A DNA stretch of 54,716 bases, from assembly GCF_900107265.1 (NCBI RefSeq), contig NZ_FNPJ01000013.1:1-54716 (forward strand). The letters are read 5' to 3'. The position numbers and the translations under genes were made by a program. This DNA comes from Nitrosomonas sp. Nm33 (GTDB lineage: Bacteria; Pseudomonadota; Gammaproteobacteria; Burkholderiales; Nitrosomonadaceae). The notes beneath the pieces are model-generated. The model was not told the origin of the DNA. It saw nothing but the letters and a program-made list of their open reading frames with translations, and did no database searches. Shown here one piece after another: positions 51,547 to 54,716 of the stretch; positions within the stretch are counted from its first letter, which is position 1, and each line of letters begins with the position of its first letter.

Positions 51547-51806
51547 TCTTAAAACCGCAGTTGGACGGAGTGAAGCGTGTAATGATTCAGGTGCGGGCAA
51601 AGCGTGATAAGACCGCAGGATTGCCCCCTGAAACGAAGAGCAACGCCGCATTCGCGCCTGGAGCGACATATGATGCACCTCGTAGCGGTCTCACCATTCT
51701 GATGAATGAGAAAATTTCGAAAATGCTCCCTATGCCATGAGCTTAGCTCGACCCTTCACCATAGGGGAAAAAAGTTGATAGAAAAATACTGCTGTTTCAC
51801 ACTTTT

Positions 51807-52541
51807 TTACTCTACCAAAGTAGGATCTATCCAACCTTGGCTCGCAAAGTACTTTGCCAGTTCTACAGCTATCTTACCAGCCATACCTTTTGCTTGTTGT
51901 ACGGAAGCCGATTTATAAGCCTTTCCAGCACCCAGTGCTACATTGGCGGAAACCACTGCTGCTGTACCAGCTCCTGCTGCCACACCAGCCGACCCCAACA
52001 TAGCTGCTCCAGGCATGCTGCCACTTTCGGAATGGGCATCAAAGGCGATCAGTTCCTCAATGCCAGAATCTCCCTGTGCTAAAACCCGCACACGACTATT
52101 AAGCGAAGATTTGCCTGCACCTAAACCAATTACAGTACGCTGCAAGCGATGACCTTCATCGATGTCGATAAATTCCCCTGTAATCATAATCGCGTTTTTG
52201 CCAATGGGCTTATTAGTTGTAGCTCGCACTGGATTAAAACCCATAGCGGCTATCTTTGCCATCAATTCGGCGGCCAGAGCATCAGCTACTTCGCGCCCAA
52301 TCTGAATTTGTTCAGCTGTTTGATCACTCCCGATGAACCTCCTGTCGATTTTTGCAAAAAGGGCGGAATTTTGATTAACGTCCTCTAAGTTAACTGCAAA
52401 ATCATAGATTAGCACTTCTTCAGGTTTAGACTGGCTGAAAAAAGGTGGTTCTTTTGCCGTTTGCGTGGCATGCTGGACACAGCCAATGACTAGCAAAGCT
52501 ATTATGAGCGTCATGAGATCTTTAAAAAACATTATCTTCAT
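51807..52541 (-). CDS. DUF4410 lipoprotein
   Basis: 244 aa: signal peptide with lipobox LLVIGC (Cys21), then a globular region with VLIYDFAVNLEDV and EVADALAAELMAKIAAMGFN, typical of the DUF4410/CsgG-like N-terminal fold. A glycine/alanine-rich hydrophobic stretch (about 178-208, GAAMLGSAGVAAGAGTAAVV) may sit in or on a membrane. Function unknown. ATG 52541 is chosen because GAGG lies 6 bases upstream; TTG 52544 is alternative. Confidence 0.78.
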   Translation of the reverse strand: MKIMFFKDLMTLIIALLVIGCVQHATQTAKEPPFFSQSKPEEVLIYDFAVNLEDVNQNSALFAKIDRRFIGSDQTAEQIQIGREVADALAAELMAKIAAMGFNPVRATTNKPIGKNAIMITGEFIDIDEGHRLQRTVIGLGAGKSSLNSRVRVLAQGDSGIEELIAFDAHSESGSMPGAAMLGSAGVAAGAGTAAVVSANVALGAGKAYKSASVQQAKGMAGKIAVELAKYFASQGWIDPTLVE

Positions 52542-52844
52542 CAAAAACCTCGCCTATTTGATTTGAAAACTAAAAAGATCCCAATCTTTGCTGCATAGTT
52601 TTGAGCACTATGCCAACAGTAAACCATATCGTCAAGCTATGTCGTTGCTTTATTTGATTAAATACAAAGCAAAGAAGAGTACGCTGGCTTTTTATTGATA
52701 CGAAACGAATCTATTATGGATGATTTAGTTATCCAAAGCCATTAAAAAGCCAATATAAGTGAGATTTTCGAGGTAATATATTTCAAGGTGCTTTGACAAG
52801 CAGAGGTGATAAGTTTTTAGCGTGCATCTTATAAAGGAGCTACC
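52542..52844. other. Intergenic region between divergent genes
   Basis: No gene seen. It must contain the promoters of the DUF4410 gene (minus) and the flavoprotein reductase (plus); a good AAAGGAG ribosome site ends it at about 52838. Confidence 0.5.
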
Positions 52845-54023
52845 ATGAAACATCACAAATACCTTATTGTCGGTGGTGGGATGACTGCCGATTCAGCTCT
52901 TCACGGTATTCGCCAAATTGACCCAGATGGTACCATCGCCATGATCTGTGAAGAATTACACTCGCCCTATGATCGCCCTCCGCTAACTAAGTCATTATGG
53001 AAAGGCGCGAAATTTGAATCAATCTGGCGTAGCAAGCGTGACCTTGATGTTGCTGTCCATATAGGCAAAAAAATAGTCAATCTTGACCCGACCAAAAAGA
53101 CCGCGACTGATAATGTCGGAAATATTTATACCTATGAAAAACTTTTACTCGCCACTGGCGGATTAGTCCGACGATTGCCCAATGTAGATGCAAATATCAT
53201 CTACTATAGAACCGTAGATGATTACCAGAAGTTACGCGAACTATGCGAGCAAGGTTCAAATTTTGTTGTCATCGGGTGTGGTTTCATAGGTTCAGAAATT
53301 GCTGCTGCACTTGCAATGAACAATAAACACGTAACCATGATTTTTCCTGAAAAAAGTATAAGCGCGCGTGTTTATCCACAAGCACTCTCAGAATATTTGA
53401 ATAGCTATTATCGAGAGAAAGACGTCACCATCCATGCAGCCGACAGAGTTAAAGCCATTCGGAAAGAAGGCGCCAAAATAAGTGTGATTACTGAAAATGG
53501 TATTGAAATAGCCGCTGATGGAATCGTAGCCGGACTAGGAATTCAACCTAACACTGACCTTGCCAAACAAGCCGGACTTGCAGTAGATAATGGCATTCTA
53601 GTCGATGAATGGCTGCGCACGAGTAATCCTGATATTTATGCTGCAGGCGATGTAGCGAATTTCTATAGCCCTCTCCTGGAAAAACGAATACGGGTAGAAC
53701 ATGAAGACAATGCAAATATCATGGGGGAAATGGCTGGCAAAAACATGGCTGGTCAATCAAATCCTTATCATTATCACCCTTATTTCTACTCTGATCTATT
53801 TGATCTGGGATATGAAGCAATAGGTGAGCTTGATGCTAGCCTTGATATCATTGAAGACTGGAAAGAGCCCTTTCGCAAAGGCGTGATCTACTATTTGCGT
53901 AATGGGCAGGTACGCGGTGTACTGCTGTGGAATACATGGGGTCAGCTTGAGGCTGCTACTCAATTGATTGCTGAAAAAGCTCAGCACACCCATGCAACTC
54001 TGTCAGGACGAATAAGCGATTAG
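52845..54023 (+). CDS. FAD/NAD(P)-dependent oxidoreductase of the AIF/ferredoxin-reductase type
   Basis: 392 aa. FAD fold YLIVGGGMTADSALHGIRQI at the start, and EELHSPYDRPPLTKSLWKG, the family signature. The NAD(P) fold NFVVIGCGFIGSEIAAALAM is near residues 138-157. The second FAD contact is TSNPDIYAAGDVANFYSPL. The C-terminal dimerisation/AIF domain has IRNGQVRG-type ending (YLRNGQVRGVLLWNTWGQLE). Related proteins reduce rubredoxin, ferredoxin or act as NADH oxidases; the partner is not encoded nearby. A terminator follows at 54091. Confidence 0.88.
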   Translation: MKHHKYLIVGGGMTADSALHGIRQIDPDGTIAMICEELHSPYDRPPLTKSLWKGAKFESIWRSKRDLDVAVHIGKKIVNLDPTKKTATDNVGNIYTYEKLLLATGGLVRRLPNVDANIIYYRTVDDYQKLRELCEQGSNFVVIGCGFIGSEIAAALAMNNKHVTMIFPEKSISARVYPQALSEYLNSYYREKDVTIHAADRVKAIRKEGAKISVITENGIEIAADGIVAGLGIQPNTDLAKQAGLAVDNGILVDEWLRTSNPDIYAAGDVANFYSPLLEKRIRVEHEDNANIMGEMAGKNMAGQSNPYHYHPYFYSDLFDLGYEAIGELDASLDIIEDWKEPFRKGVIYYLRNGQVRGVLLWNTWGQLEAATQLIAEKAQHTHATLSGRISD

Positions 54024-54716
54024 TTATTACGCTTTTGCCAGCATTTGCCTGATTAAAAGCTTGTATCGATGCACTTGTACGCCAGAGAACAAAAATCCTG
54101 GAAATCCTTCCAGGATTTTTGAGGTTGCCTTATTTGACAACCTCTATCAATAGCACAAACAAAATACTCGCTACTAACTTAGCGATAACCTCCAACCTAT
54201 CACCCAACTTTTTATCAAGTGCACTAATTGATCACGTTTTTGATGGTATCGGCAGGCAGTGGTACCAGTTCTATTTTATAAGCTTGTTGGGAATCTTCAG
54301 CGCAGTGCCCGGCTGCCATGGAAAATGCTGCAATCCATAAGGCTAGATTGTGCAGCTCATGCGTTTAATGTTAAAACACCTCTGGAACCCTTCGAATCAT
54401 AAATACTGAATATGGGTTTTATAATGACTTCGAGTAATTTGCTTTATCCACGGCGAGGATGCAGATATTTCTTGATCATTGCAGGCATTTAATTGCTCAT
54501 GCATTATTTGGTGACTCAAAAGATTGCTTTGGGGTTTAGCTGATCAAGCTAGCGTAATTCTAATTTGCACTAGAAACTGCATTAATAATCCAATCCCAGC
54601 TGGTTATACTTTTGATTAAAGCCGGGGCATTTTCGAGATTACATAATGCACTAACCAAATGATTCTCGAGCGTATCGATGCTGTCAAATACGCGGTTATG
54701 AAAGTATTTTTCTCGC
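54024..54716. other. Right-hand edge without a supported gene
   Basis: Apart from the terminator at 54091-54120 nothing is firm. On the minus strand a short frame ending near 54226 (MAAGHCAEDSQQAYKIELVP...) has the look of a secreted-protein fragment but lacks an upstream start in frame. The plus-strand frame at 54119-54340 opposite it has no family match. Confidence 0.4.
54091..54120 (+). terminator. Terminator after the flavoprotein reductase gene
   Basis: AAAAATCCTGGAA, loop ATCC, TTCCAGGATTTTT: perfect 13-bp stem with A-run before and T-run after, so it can work in both directions; 67 bp behind the stop codon at 54023. Confidence 0.9.

Noticed and set aside
54119..54340. 73-codon open frame near the right edge
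   Set aside because: Starts inside the terminator hairpin; the opposite strand looks slightly more coding-like but also lacks a start.

Overview
The window looks like a chromosomal segment of a betaproteobacterium, most probably a Nitrosomonas-type (Nitrosomonadaceae) organism. This is inferred from gene order (pyrG-eno-ftsB; rplU-rpmA-obgE-proB divergent from ispB; a trpGDC block; nfeD-slipin), from protein flavour and from moderate base composition. No marker of ammonia oxidation is present to prove it. Most of the segment is housekeeping, with short accessory patches and many intergenic repeats.

Layout. 1-1000: the C-terminal end of an IS5-like transposase, then decayed sequence with a 103-bp repeat. 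1010-4424: pyrG, eno, ftsB. 4589-7090: sdhC-sdhD-sdhA without sdhB. 7223-11680: a phosphate-acquisition group (pstS-like, OprO/OprP-like porin, second pstS-like) with tandem Pho boxes before the porin. 12054-14588: trpG-trpD-trpC, where trpC carries an in-frame palindromic insertion. 14950-20855: a complete type II-C CRISPR-Cas9 locus. 20872-22020: transposon remnants, a hicB-hicA toxin-antitoxin pair and small repeats. 22190-26286: cstA, its small partner, and a Kef/YbaL antiporter. 27055-31637: miaA, a BON lipoprotein, dapD, dapC, an EamA transporter. 32053-36172: a CNP1-like lipoprotein, an Mth938-like protein, a methyltransferase, a MazG-like hydrolase, a flavoprotein. 36529-39317: NUDIX hydrolase, NfeD protease, slipin. 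39359-43508: proB, obgE, rpmA, rplU, ispB, tRNA-Pro(CGG). 43650-49270: a methyltransferase, an orphan acyl carrier protein, a group II intron 3' remnant, a PQQ-dependent dehydrogenase next to a PqqU-like TonB receptor. 49564-54023: undecaprenol/diacylglycerol kinase, YjbQ, histidine phosphatase, DUF4410 lipoprotein, AIF-type flavoprotein reductase.

The most notable system is the CRISPR locus. A short tracrRNA is transcribed leftward from between trpG and cas9. cas9, cas1 and cas2 run rightward as a tight operon. A 20-repeat array with perfectly regular 66-bp periodicity follows. The anti-repeat in the terminator-bounded tracrRNA fixes the array's sense strand as minus, opposite to the cas genes. 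Each repeat ends in an extended -10-like motif, which suggests transcription from within repeats. The leader-side flank is cut after about 16 bp by a transposon remnant, so the array may still be expressed but no longer acquire spacers.

Other points of interest: a dispersed 103-bp repeat with 19-bp terminal inverted repeats (four full copies plus one decayed); a 99-bp internally deleted derivative of the transposon that flanks the array; and a likely PQQ uptake/use gene pair.
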